Of a stretch of DNA of 64,000 bases, positions 16,001-24,600 are shown piece by piece. The notes beneath the pieces are model-generated. The model did no database searches. It was not told the DNA's origin and saw nothing but the letters and a program-made list of their open reading frames with translations. The DNA comes from Aeromonas australiensis (GTDB lineage: Bacteria > Pseudomonadota > Gammaproteobacteria > Enterobacterales > Aeromonadaceae). The stretch's first letter is position 1, and every line of letters starts with the position of its first letter. Position numbers and translations under genes: made by a program. The stretch is from the NCBI RefSeq assembly GCF_000819725.1, contig NZ_CDDH01000028.1, forward strand, positions 81,618-145,617, written 5' to 3'.

Positions 16001-18192
16001 TTGTCGCGCACCAGACGCTTGATGTAGCTGTAGCTCTCCTGTTTTTGTGGCACCACGTCGAGCCAGAAGCTGTTCTCCCGCACCGGCAGCAGATGAGCGT
16101 AGCCAGAGTCATTGTCATAGACGAAAGGCAGCAAGCCAGATGCAACCAGGCGCTCGCGGGTCACCTCCGGCAATTCGGCAAAAGAGCTGACGCCATCTTC
16201 ATCGCGATCGGCTTTTATCTCGGCCACCAGTTGCAGGTGATAGGCAAGTACCAAGGGGTGCAGCGGGCTTAGGCGTTGCCACTCATCCTGGCGGCACAGG
16301 CCAATGCGCATCAGCTGTTTGTGCTCGAGCGCCAACACCGCATTGGTCGGTATCTCGCACAATGCCGCTTCGTAGGCATCCAGCACCCGCTGTACCAGGG
16401 CGCAATAGCTATCGCCCCAGGCCACCAGGCTCGGCAATGTTTTCTTGTGTTGCAGATAGTCAAACAGGGCGGCATAAGCGCCATGTAAATCAGGGAACCT
16501 TGCACTAATCGCCGCAAGTGGCATTGGATCGGCAGTCAGACCGATATACAAGGCCCGCTCATCAACCATCCGAGCTTCGAGATTCAGCAGCTGCTGGCGG
16601 ATCCCAACCACACCACTTTCGCTGTTATCGAAAATGATCTTGCCTTTGGCCCGCAGATACTCGGCATTACGGTCATCTCTGAGCAATTTGGCGAAACGAT
16701 CCCGGTCAAACAGCAGCGGAACGCAAATGCTCTCATCGGCGGCCGGGCCCTCAATATTGATGGGCAAGCGACGCTCGCCATTGACCAGCTCAAACTGGAT
16801 CTGTTCGCTCTGCTCGGCCAGCGCATCAAAGTTCACCCAGCCACAGGCGCTGCAGTCCACTTCGCCCTCATCGTCAGCCAGATGCATGATGGAGTTTTGC
16901 TCTGGGTTGACCTTGAACTTGTTCTCTTCCAGCAGCAGGGTCAGCCACTTCTTGCCCGCATCTACTCGGAAGCAATGCAACAGCTCATCGAAATAAAAAT
17001 CCCCCTGCTCGACTACCAGACAACGGAACTTGTACTCTTCGGAGCGGTTATCGCGTTTGAGCTCAAGGCTAAAAAAGGTGGGTTCTCCTGTGACGGGCAA
17101 GGTCACCGTCGCCCAGCAACGTTTACCACCGACACGGCTGACAGAACAAGTGACCGCATTTTTGAGCGACCCATTGTGCATCAGTTTGAACTGGCTCTCG
17201 TCCAGATCATTACCGATGAAGGTAAAAGAGAGGTTGAGGGTTTTCTCTCCCGGCGGGAGCTGGATCAGCAGACTCAGGTCACGTTGTCCCGCCTTGCTCT
17301 GGCTTTTGGCTCTTTGTTGCAGTGAACCACTGTCAACGGCCACCTCTTCCAAAAGCAACTTTTGCGCTTTGTTGGCTTCAATCTCTTTCAGGTAGGCCTC
17401 GAATTCCAGATCACGCCAGCTCTCATCCTGGAAATGCTGGCGGATAAACTTGGCGCTGAACTCTTTCAGGACACTCTCGAGCTGATCGAGATCATAATGC
17501 TCAACCGCATCTTCAATCTCACGCCGCAGCTTGCGGTTGGCTTGGAGCCGCTTGCTGATCTGGGCCTTCTTGCCACTCCAGCTCAAAATGACCGGGTCAT
17601 TGAATAGCTGGAGCTCATCAAATTCCAGAACACCATCTTGATCAAGTGCACTGAACAGAGGAGCAAACCCAAAGACGGTCGCTCCCTCTTCGGTGATGAG
17701 GGCCAGTTGCTCTTCAAGCAGGCAGGCTGACAGCTCCTTGTTACTGCTGCCAATATCTATCAGTGCACCAAGCTGCTGCGAGAGACTATCCGGATGCCAG
17801 ATAGCACCGGGCGCCCCCAAATCAAGCGCACTGTTGATCAGGGTATCCAGCATGCTGTTGTGGATAATGAGCAGGGCTGCTTTTTCAAATTCTGCACTGC
17901 GCCCTGCGACCAGATCACGCAAACGGGAGATGTAGTTTTCGGTAAATCCCGGAGCCTCACCATGCAACACAGGTAAAACCCGCACGCCATTGCACTCTAT
18001 GTATGGCAGGTCAATGCCATCGGCCGTAGCAAGAGTATTTGTGGCAGCAAAGGTCACCAGTGACTGATAGAGCACCAGACCGTTTTCTGCACTGGGGGAT
18101 TTGAACTGGTAACGAGAGCCGGGTTCAATGTCGGCACTGACCCACTCGATGAAACGTTCGGCCAGAAAATGCTCAAAGGGTCTTGCGGACAT
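13090..18192 (-). CDS. dptH: DNA phosphorothioation-dependent restriction protein DptH (HerA/FtsK-like ATPase)
   Basis: DptH (about 1700 residues) is the large subunit of the DptFGH restriction complex that attacks DNA lacking phosphorothioates. Most of the protein is family-specific. The C-terminal third contains a HerA-like ATPase: Walker A GTMGTGKTQFTKSL near residue 1365 and Walker B MILVDEADNFMS near 1580. A Ser/Gln/Glu-rich linker (EPESGSQPQSKEGG) precedes that domain. I chose ATG 18192 (MSARPFEHFL), which has GGAGA 8 bases upstream; a GTG at 18213 would add seven residues. It overlaps the end of dptG by 20 bp. Full length, no frameshift seen. Confidence 0.95.
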   Translation of the reverse strand: MSARPFEHFLAERFIEWVSADIEPGSRYQFKSPSAENGLVLYQSLVTFAATNTLATADGIDLPYIECNGVRVLPVLHGEAPGFTENYISRLRDLVAGRSAEFEKAALLIIHNSMLDTLINSALDLGAPGAIWHPDSLSQQLGALIDIGSSNKELSACLLEEQLALITEEGATVFGFAPLFSALDQDGVLEFDELQLFNDPVILSWSGKKAQISKRLQANRKLRREIEDAVEHYDLDQLESVLKEFSAKFIRQHFQDESWRDLEFEAYLKEIEANKAQKLLLEEVAVDSGSLQQRAKSQSKAGQRDLSLLIQLPPGEKTLNLSFTFIGNDLDESQFKLMHNGSLKNAVTCSVSRVGGKRCWATVTLPVTGEPTFFSLELKRDNRSEEYKFRCLVVEQGDFYFDELLHCFRVDAGKKWLTLLLEENKFKVNPEQNSIMHLADDEGEVDCSACGWVNFDALAEQSEQIQFELVNGERRLPINIEGPAADESICVPLLFDRDRFAKLLRDDRNAEYLRAKGKIIFDNSESGVVGIRQQLLNLEARMVDERALYIGLTADPMPLAAISARFPDLHGAYAALFDYLQHKKTLPSLVAWGDSYCALVQRVLDAYEAALCEIPTNAVLALEHKQLMRIGLCRQDEWQRLSPLHPLVLAYHLQLVAEIKADRDEDGVSSFAELPEVTRERLVASGLLPFVYDNDSGYAHLLPVRENSFWLDVVPQKQESYSYIKRLVRDKLAEFTQAYSRLFSAGAKSTLIVNAINQASGAELFLGLIEHFKLHKEQAIAIHVNFYDERLQFNDFDRFAETAAYDELKTWLGLNTTALRAEADMLIDLIRSRLTYSKFTLPNEREQFAYAHLAFFRNQEPVECHPINTDEALSGVLCDGLIAGEAAETKGAAYFTAFGLRGVPYQGVQSLRVARMLGNLWQPASQSNAHYLATSLGLAVSADFKALLTRSYDSALWTTIIDPKVTLDFFTSQQDVVLIHYSDQYTSTAGYDAITVTKQVDLFKRLLQKEGHGQGETLLSEFNAFNGEWLLKMLTANDKERKEKNGIIGAYKFVSALLRQSDICWVPLSVAEMIRVSGNVGLKMSDSEFSRQVHGYRKGAISDDVLFVGFKGKQLYLLPLEVKTGVRPDFAYAGQQALELKRYLMEEVLGPNTLAARLYRGLFIRQVLMQVDKLCLYQVMQPAQLAPLLIEREWWLKGEYTLANVPDYPEGFVVAHIENDSFFVPHYQMTERGVLQVELPYALMGSLIQACSAPALDELVTLCHVDKQYLLGLREEAAEPESGSQPQSKEGGNKNMDMAPVAPATGAQNTDPVPPVAMEDEPTGKLIEPMRILFGHEALRQAPLYWEPTNTARFMNTNTGIIGTMGTGKTQFTKSLITQLMRQQDNNVEGARIGLLIFDYKSDYVDDAFSEANQSKRLKLYRLPYNPLSLYGDMPMLPVHTATGFAETLAKAFGLGPKQQLRLRKLILDAYELAGISRADASTWSRPAPTLAQVWDLYLEQEKVEEDSLYAALDSLVTYEIFETMPDEVSSLYELLDGVTVIELAGYSPQIQNLVVALTLDLFYSQMQKRGKPQVNGDYRQITKMILVDEADNFMSQDFPSLRKILKEGREYGVGVILSTQDLSHFKTGENNYGSYILTWVVHRVAEIKNADIKSIFNKDDKAEQEQLMETIRKLDKHFSLYIDGDKKVSMMRDRAFWEL

Positions 18193-19501
18193 ATACGGCG
18201 TCTCCACTATCACTCATTCGTTCTACATTGCCCATGCGCTCATAGAAGCTGACCAGTTGCTGTAATGACTGGTTATCAAGATAAAAACCGCGCTGCTCGA
18301 AGCCTTTGCGCAGATCGTGCAGGCGCAGCTTGTCGGCCTTGCCGATGGTGAGATTGGTCAACAGCAACAGCTGATCCTGATTCAGTACCAGGGTGCGGCC
18401 AGCGGCCCCCCGGGCCTGAATGAAATCACTGAGCAGCTTCTCTTCCAACTCTTTGACATATTTCTTGTTCACACCGCCACGGGAGGTCTTGGCATCACGG
18501 AATTGCTCCAGTGCCAACTCTTTAAGCTGCTCAAAGGCTTCCGCCACGCTGTTGGTGAGAGGGCGTTCCGGCTGTAATTTACGGTTTTCTCTAAAGGCCT
18601 GTAGATAGTTATTCAAATCTTCCAGCAGCTGAGTCTGGTCAGCATATTCCCTGGCATCGCGATAAACCTGCCAGAGCGGTCTTTTCTTGGCATCCCCAGG
18701 CAACTGAAGCACGTCAAGGGCGGAAAGCAGCGGGAAAACCCGCTCGCAGGCAGCAGCCAGCAGCTTGTAGCCAGAACGTTTTACCGAAGTACGTTCAGAG
18801 CTGGCCTTTTCCGAATCGAGAATAAAGTAGAGAGGCTTGCTTTGGGGCTCATGTTGCCAGTCGGTCACATTCAGTGCCAGCTGAGCACAGTAAGCAAAGG
18901 CATAGAGCTTGAGTGTGCCAGGCAAGGCTTGCAGCAGGTACTGGGGATGTGCCGCCAAAAAGCGAATATCTTCACGAAATACGGCATTCAAAAAAGGCAG
19001 GTAAGGTTGCTCATCCTCATTTTTTACCAGGCTGCCGCCTTGAAGATTGCCTTGCAGAACGGACAACAGTTCTTGCTCGACAAAGTTGAGCTTGTCATCG
19101 AGCGCATCTTCAAGAAAGAAATCCCCCAACAGGCCTGCAAACAATTTGCACAACCGCGTATCTGGTGCGCTGAGATCGGCTTGTCCACTCTTCTTCCCTT
19201 TGGCCTTGAACAACAGGAACAGCGGTGAAATATGAAAGAGTGCGTCATTTGAAAAATAGGCTCGCTCAAGCACCTGCCAAAAATCAGGATCATCGAGCTT
19301 GCCTGCAAACCGGGCTTTGCACTCCTCCTTAAACTGCTCGAATTCATAGGCAGTCACCTGCTTGCGCAAGGACAGCCCCAGCACGACACCTGTCACGGTA
19401 TCCCAGTCAAACTCATTGCCTTTGTTGCGAATGGGCCAGTAGTTGGTGAGCTTGTTTTTATCAACCGGAGCTAATCCGACAGGAATTGGATACAGAGACA
19501 T
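18173..19501 (-). CDS. dptG: DNA phosphorothioation-dependent restriction protein DptG
   Basis: DptG (442 residues, the normal size) begins MSLYPIPVGLAPVDKNKLTNYWPIRNKG, as in other dptG products. It is a soluble, mostly helical protein without recognisable catalytic motifs and is required together with DptF and DptH for restriction of unmodified DNA. It starts 2 bp after the dptF stop and overlaps dptH, so the three are one translational unit. Assignment rests on gene order, size and the N-terminal signature. Confidence 0.93.
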   Translation of the reverse strand: MSLYPIPVGLAPVDKNKLTNYWPIRNKGNEFDWDTVTGVVLGLSLRKQVTAYEFEQFKEECKARFAGKLDDPDFWQVLERAYFSNDALFHISPLFLLFKAKGKKSGQADLSAPDTRLCKLFAGLLGDFFLEDALDDKLNFVEQELLSVLQGNLQGGSLVKNEDEQPYLPFLNAVFREDIRFLAAHPQYLLQALPGTLKLYAFAYCAQLALNVTDWQHEPQSKPLYFILDSEKASSERTSVKRSGYKLLAAACERVFPLLSALDVLQLPGDAKKRPLWQVYRDAREYADQTQLLEDLNNYLQAFRENRKLQPERPLTNSVAEAFEQLKELALEQFRDAKTSRGGVNKKYVKELEEKLLSDFIQARGAAGRTLVLNQDQLLLLTNLTIGKADKLRLHDLRKGFEQRGFYLDNQSLQQLVSFYERMGNVERMSDSGDAVYVRKTL

Positions 19502-19503
19502 GA

Positions 19504-21174
19504 CTATCTGGTTCCTTCTACAGTGATCATGCCGTCATCCAAACCAAGACGGTAATGCTGATCACCTTCGTAATAGTGAAGAACAGGGCTCTTTTTAGCG
19601 ACAGCGCGGATTTGCTCAACCATCTCATCAAGCAACACGATGGCATTCTTGTCGTACTTGTTTGGCCGATAGCCATTGTTGAGCTTGCAGATCAGCTCAA
19701 ACAGATTGAGGTTGATAGCCATTGGTGCCAAGGGCTGATCATCAACCTTCAGATAGGCGCTGAAATGATCGTGTTTCTCGACATGCTGGCGCTGAATTGC
19801 GCTGTAATCAGCTTTCAGTTCGACAGGTGCCGCGACATGACACTGGCCAAATTGACCAAGAGAAAGTTCTCGCTTTGACAACTCAGGGGCATTGCGGTTG
19901 GCATAAACAAAAATGGCCGGGATCAGCGCTTTCACATAGAAATTGCGCAAGGCCAGCTGGCTTCCACCCTCCCCAAGGTACTGACTATGCTGCAGCCAGA
20001 CAGTGGCATAGTGTTCAAGTACCTGCTCTTCAAAATCGACTTTGAATTGGTGATGGTAGTTATTGCCAAGCTCACAGTCCTTAAGCAGATAAAAAAGGCG
20101 CAGAAGGGATGCGGCTTGACCCGCTTTATCACGAGGCTCGTTGAATATGAGCCCCAGTTTTGCCAGCTCGTCCATAAAGGCATCCAGCGCCTCATCCGGT
20201 AGATTCAGCTCATAACGCAGCACAAACTGGTCTACCGCTTGGGAATGAATCAAGGCAGGATCAAAGTCAGCAAGACGCAGGCTTAGCTCGCTGTCTTTAG
20301 CCAGAAACAGGTTGTCAAAGAGGTAATGCTCCCCGGCCAGAAGCTGATGCAACAGATCCAGCAAGGCGCGAGTCGTAATGAATTGATCCTTGATCAAACG
20401 GGTTTTGAACAGAGTGGTAATGATAATCTCTTGCACGTGCTCATTGGCCAACAGCCTGAAATTGGCGATGAGGCGCATGTCGCGTTGGCGTTGCTCATCT
20501 GCAAGGGCAATAGCATGAAACAGATTGGCATCGGTTGGCTGAGTTAACCGCTTGAGCAGTTGACGCATAAAGCTTGAATAGCTGCCAGCGTCATCATTAA
20601 AACGAAATTTTGGATAGGACTCGAAATCCAGAAAGTGATATGCCCCTTGCGTTCTCTCGCCACTATCCAAAAAACGCTCGATCACGCCACGCAACACACT
20701 GTGCCGCTCAGCCCCTTCTTTGGCAAAGTTGGCCAGCATACCGATATTGATACCAACCACCAGGGGGTGAGCCCCCTCTCCTGCACGATCAAAGAGTTCG
20801 TTTAGCGCATCGATTGCTGATTGATGAGGCGAAAAGCTATGGGTTGCATCCAGATGGAAGGTATATCTGTTTTTATATTGCTCATAGCTACGTGACAATA
20901 TTTCAGATTTGCCATCACCACTACTGCCGCATAAAAACACGCACTCGCCAGGCAGCAATGCACGGAGGCACTTTTCAAAGTCATGCTCTATTTCGGGTGT
21001 AACGTAGAGATAATCCTTGAGATCATCAAACAGATCTCTCTGACGTTGTGTTGTCGTCTTGACCGAGAAAGAAGAAGATTTAGCCAAGACCCCGAGGGCC
21101 TTGCGAAGGGGGATTGAGCTCACGGTATAACCCTGCCATTTCCATATCTGCAAGATAGTAACCGATTGAATCAT
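19504..21174 (-). CDS. dptF: DNA phosphorothioation-dependent restriction protein DptF (P-loop ATPase)
   Basis: DptF (556 residues) is the first gene of the restriction operon. A Walker A motif, CGSSGDGKSEIL, lies at residues 82-93, followed by an acidic strand (YTFHLDATHSFSP) typical of the family. Known DptF proteins are ATPases needed to cleave or damage unmodified DNA in dnd+ cells. The first 20 residues are hydrophobic and somewhat unlike the rest, so the real start might be a later codon; the listed ATG (21174) gives the usual length. Transcription is convergent with dndBCDE, so modification and restriction have separate promoters. Confidence 0.94.
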   Translation of the reverse strand: MIQSVTILQIWKWQGYTVSSIPLRKALGVLAKSSSFSVKTTTQRQRDLFDDLKDYLYVTPEIEHDFEKCLRALLPGECVFLCGSSGDGKSEILSRSYEQYKNRYTFHLDATHSFSPHQSAIDALNELFDRAGEGAHPLVVGINIGMLANFAKEGAERHSVLRGVIERFLDSGERTQGAYHFLDFESYPKFRFNDDAGSYSSFMRQLLKRLTQPTDANLFHAIALADEQRQRDMRLIANFRLLANEHVQEIIITTLFKTRLIKDQFITTRALLDLLHQLLAGEHYLFDNLFLAKDSELSLRLADFDPALIHSQAVDQFVLRYELNLPDEALDAFMDELAKLGLIFNEPRDKAGQAASLLRLFYLLKDCELGNNYHHQFKVDFEEQVLEHYATVWLQHSQYLGEGGSQLALRNFYVKALIPAIFVYANRNAPELSKRELSLGQFGQCHVAAPVELKADYSAIQRQHVEKHDHFSAYLKVDDQPLAPMAINLNLFELICKLNNGYRPNKYDKNAIVLLDEMVEQIRAVAKKSPVLHYYEGDQHYRLGLDDGMITVEGTR

Positions 21175-21512
21175 TGAGAGACTACTAGAAAGACGTGTCT
21201 TTGTATGACTCCTTGCGCTCTGTCATATCATCCCCTAATGGCTAATCTAGCTTTCTCACACCATTCGCCCTGAACGAGCCGCTTTTAAAGTAAAGCTGTC
21301 GCCAGCGCCTCCGCCTCGGTTGCTCCACATTTAGGTTGCCCCCTACTGCCACCAAAACGAAAGTTGCCTATTTTAGGAGGTCCCTGATCGTGCCATCACG
21401 ATTAACCACCACATTACACATCCAGCTCAAGGCGGCTTTAATGGCCATCAAACTGCTGGCAATGTCATGTGTTAACTCGAGATTGCTAGCCAACCCCCAG
21501 AGCGCCCCCCAC

Positions 21513-21533
21513 GGCACCCGGCACCCGGCACCC
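21513..21533. repeat. Three tandem copies of GGCACCC
   Basis: Perfect 7-bp unit repeated three times, flanked by C-rich and A-rich DNA, in the intergenic region. Confidence 0.8.
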
Positions 21534-21563
21534 GAAAAATCGTTTTCTTTTTAGACAAATAAT

Positions 21564-21577
21564 CTGAGTTAAATCAA
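21564..21577 (+). promoter_or_regulatory. Possible FNR box before the formate-dehydrogenase-like gene
   Basis: CTGAG-TTAA-ATCAA matches the consensus TTGAT-N4-ATCAA at 8 of 10 positions, 121 bp before the start codon. Anaerobic control would suit a molybdoenzyme. Weak evidence. Confidence 0.3.
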
Positions 21578-21697
21578 ATAACGTTGTGAATGACCTTTGC
21601 TATGGTGAGGAAATAGCAAGCGGCCTCCCTGTCGCTTCCCCTGCTGGCTCCGCCAGATGCAGCATTTTCTGCGCCTTGAAAGCGAGTTTATAACGCC

Positions 21698-24600
21698 ATG
21701 ATCACCATCACCCTCGATGGGGCTCAGTGGACGGTTGACCCGACCCAAACCCTGCTCCAGATAGCCAAACAGCACCAGACTGATATCCCCTCCCTGTGCG
21801 GTGACAACACCAGCGGCCCCAAGATACCCTGCGATCTCTGCGTGGTGGAGATTGCCGGTCTCGGTATCCGGCGTGCCTGCGAGACCTACCCGGAGGCAGG
21901 GATGATGATTGCAACGCAAAGCGATGCCCTGCGCGCCCACCGTCAGCAGGCTCTCGGCCGCATCCTTTCGGATCACTACGCCGATTGCGAAGCCCCCTGC
22001 CAGCGCGCCTGCCCGGCCGGGGTGGACATTCAATCCTATCTGCATCACATCGCCATGGGGGATCACCAGGCAGCGATGGCCGTTATCAAGCAGACCCTGC
22101 CGATGCCCCTCTCCATCGGCCGGGTCTGTCCCGCGTTTTGTGAGGCCGAGTGTCGCCGCACCCTGGTGGATGAGCCGCTGGCCATTCGCCAGCTAAAACG
22201 CCATGCCGCCGATCTCGACCTGGCCGATGTGGCCCCCTATCAACCGGTGAAGAAGCCCGCCAAGGGCAAGCGGGTTGCCATTATCGGCAGCGGTCCGGGC
22301 GGCCTCACCTGCGGTTATTACCTCGGCTACGAGGGATTCGAGGTCGACCTGTTCGAGGCGATGCCCGAAGCGGGTGGCTGGCTGCGTTACGGCATCCCCG
22401 AATACCGGCTGCCCAAGGCCATTCTCGATCAGGAGATCGAACTGATGTGCCAAAGCGGCATGCGGATCCACACCGAGCAGCGACTGGGCCAGCAGATCAC
22501 CCTCTCAACGCTTTGCCGCGACTATGATGCGGTCTGTCTGGCGGTTGGCGCCTCCAAAGCGGTGCCGATGGATTACCCCGGCAGTACCCTGGCCGGCTGT
22601 TATCTCGGGGTCGATTACCTCAAGGATCAGATGCTGGCCAAACGGCTCACCACCGGCAAAAAGGTTGCGGTGATCGGGGGTGGTAATACCGCGATCGACT
22701 GCGCCCGCACGGCGGTCAGGCTGGGCGCTGAAACCACCCTTATCTATCGCCGCACCCGCGCCGAGATGCCCGCCGAAGCCTATGAGATCGACGAGGCGGA
22801 GCAGGAAGGGGTGCGCTTTTTGATGCTCACCAATCCGGTGGAGAATCTGGCCGATGAAGCTGGCCGCGTCTGTCAGGTGCGCCTCGAGAAGATGGCCCTC
22901 GGCGAGCCGGACGCCTCCGGCCGCCACCGCCCGGAGCCCACTGGCGAGTACCTCATCGAAGCGTTTGATACCGTGATTGCAGCGGTGTCGCAGCGACCGG
23001 ATCTGAGCTTTATGGAAGGGGAATCCCTCCCCCTCCCCTTCACCCGCTGGCAGACGCTGGAATCCCACCCCGAGACCATGCACAGCGGCCACGGCAACCT
23101 GTTCGCCATCGGCGATCTGCGCCGCGGGCCCGCCACCGCCATCGAGGCGGTCGCCGATGGCCGCAAGGCGGCGCTGGCCATCGATCAGTTCCTCCACGGT
23201 GACATGATCGATCCGGTGCACCCCTTCAACGCCTGCAAGGCCCCCAAACTCAAGCAGGTCGATCCCGCCCAGTTTGCCCATCTCAAGCAGGTCGCCCGCA
23301 CCATCATGCCTCATCTGGCAGACGCCGAGCGGGAGGGAAGCTTTGCCGAGGTGGAGCGCGGGCTGAGTGATGCCGATGCCCGCAGCGAAGCCAGCCGCTG
23401 CCTCGAGTGCGGCTGTCAGGCCAACACCGATTGTGCGCTGCGCGACTACGCCACCGAATACAAGGTCGATCAGAGCGCTCTCGATACCAGCCAGTGCCAG
23501 AGGTTTGCAGTGGATGACAGCAGCGAATTTATCGTGTTCGATGCCAACCGCTGCATCGGCTGCGGCCAGTGCGTGCAGACCTGTGGTGAGCAGGCGGTGC
23601 AGGGGGTGCTGCGCTTTGCCAAGCACAGCGATGGCACCCTCTCGAATCGGCCGCAGTTCGATGCGGGACTCTCGATGGGCGACTCCCACTGCGTGCAGTG
23701 CGGCGCCTGCGTGCAAGTCTGCCCCACCGGCGCCCTGGTGGATGCCCGCGACAAGTCGCAGGGGCGCACCGAACTGCTCACGCCGGTCAATACCATCTGC
23801 ACCTACTGCGGGGTCGGCTGTGGCGTCACCCTCTACGTCGATGAGGCGCACAACCGCATCCGCTATGTTGAGGGGAATCGCAACTCACCAGTCAATCAGG
23901 GGCTGCTCTGCGTCAAGGGACGCTTCGGTTTTGACTTTATCCAGAGCGAGGAGCGCCTCACTACACCGCTTATCCGCAAGGATGGCGAGCTGGTGCCCGC
24001 CAGCTGGCAGGAGGCCATTGCCCTGGTGGCCGAGCGCTTCACCGCCCTGCGCCAACACTATGGCAGCGATGCGCTGGCGGGTTTCTCGTCGGCCAAAACC
24101 ACCAACGAAGAGAACTACCTGTTCCAGAAGTTCATGCGCCGGGAGCTTGGCACCAACAACGTGGATCACTGTGCGCGGCTCTGCCACGCCTCCACCGTTA
24201 CCGGGCTGGAGGCATCCCTCGGCAGCGGCGCCATGACCAACGACATCCCGAGCATTGATCACTCGGATCTCATCTTTATCATCGGCTCCGATACCTCGGC
24301 GGCCCATCCCATTATCGGCTCCCATATCAAGCGGGTGGTGAAAGCGGGCAAGGCGCGGCTGGTGGTGGCCGATCCGAAACGGATCGAGATGGCCGATCAC
24401 GCCAGCCTCTATCTGGCCCACCGCCCCGGCACCGATGTGATGCTGCTCAACGGTCTGATGCAGCAGATCATCCAGCACGACTGGCACGACAAGGCCTATA
24501 TCGCCGAGCGGGTAAACGGGTTCGAGGCGCTGCAGGCCGAAGTGCTCTCCCCCGCTTATGCACCGGACAAGGTGGCCCTTGTCACCGGCGTACCGGCCGA

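Larger units (their letters stand above)
21175..21697. other. 523-bp intergenic region between dptF and the formate-dehydrogenase-like gene
   Basis: No convincing gene. It must hold the divergent promoters of dptF and the molybdoenzyme. It contains the 7-bp triplet repeat at 21513 and a weak FNR-like box at 21564. At 21338-21360 is a sequence (CCCCCTACTGCCACCAAAAC) resembling, but not matching exactly, the 3' end of ssrA. Confidence 0.5.

Noticed and set aside
21336..21554. 72-codon ORF in the dptF to formate-dehydrogenase gap
   Set aside because: Composition and ending in the GGCACCC repeat look non-coding; no ribosome-binding site that convinces.
21564..21600. Molybdenum-cofactor riboswitch before the molybdoenzyme
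   Set aside because: I could not recognise the conserved core of that RNA in the leader.
22505..23851. 448-codon open frame antisense to the formate-dehydrogenase-like gene
   Set aside because: Shadow of the coding strand; no motif, no ribosome-binding site, and the opposite frame has clear iron-sulfur and flavin motifs.
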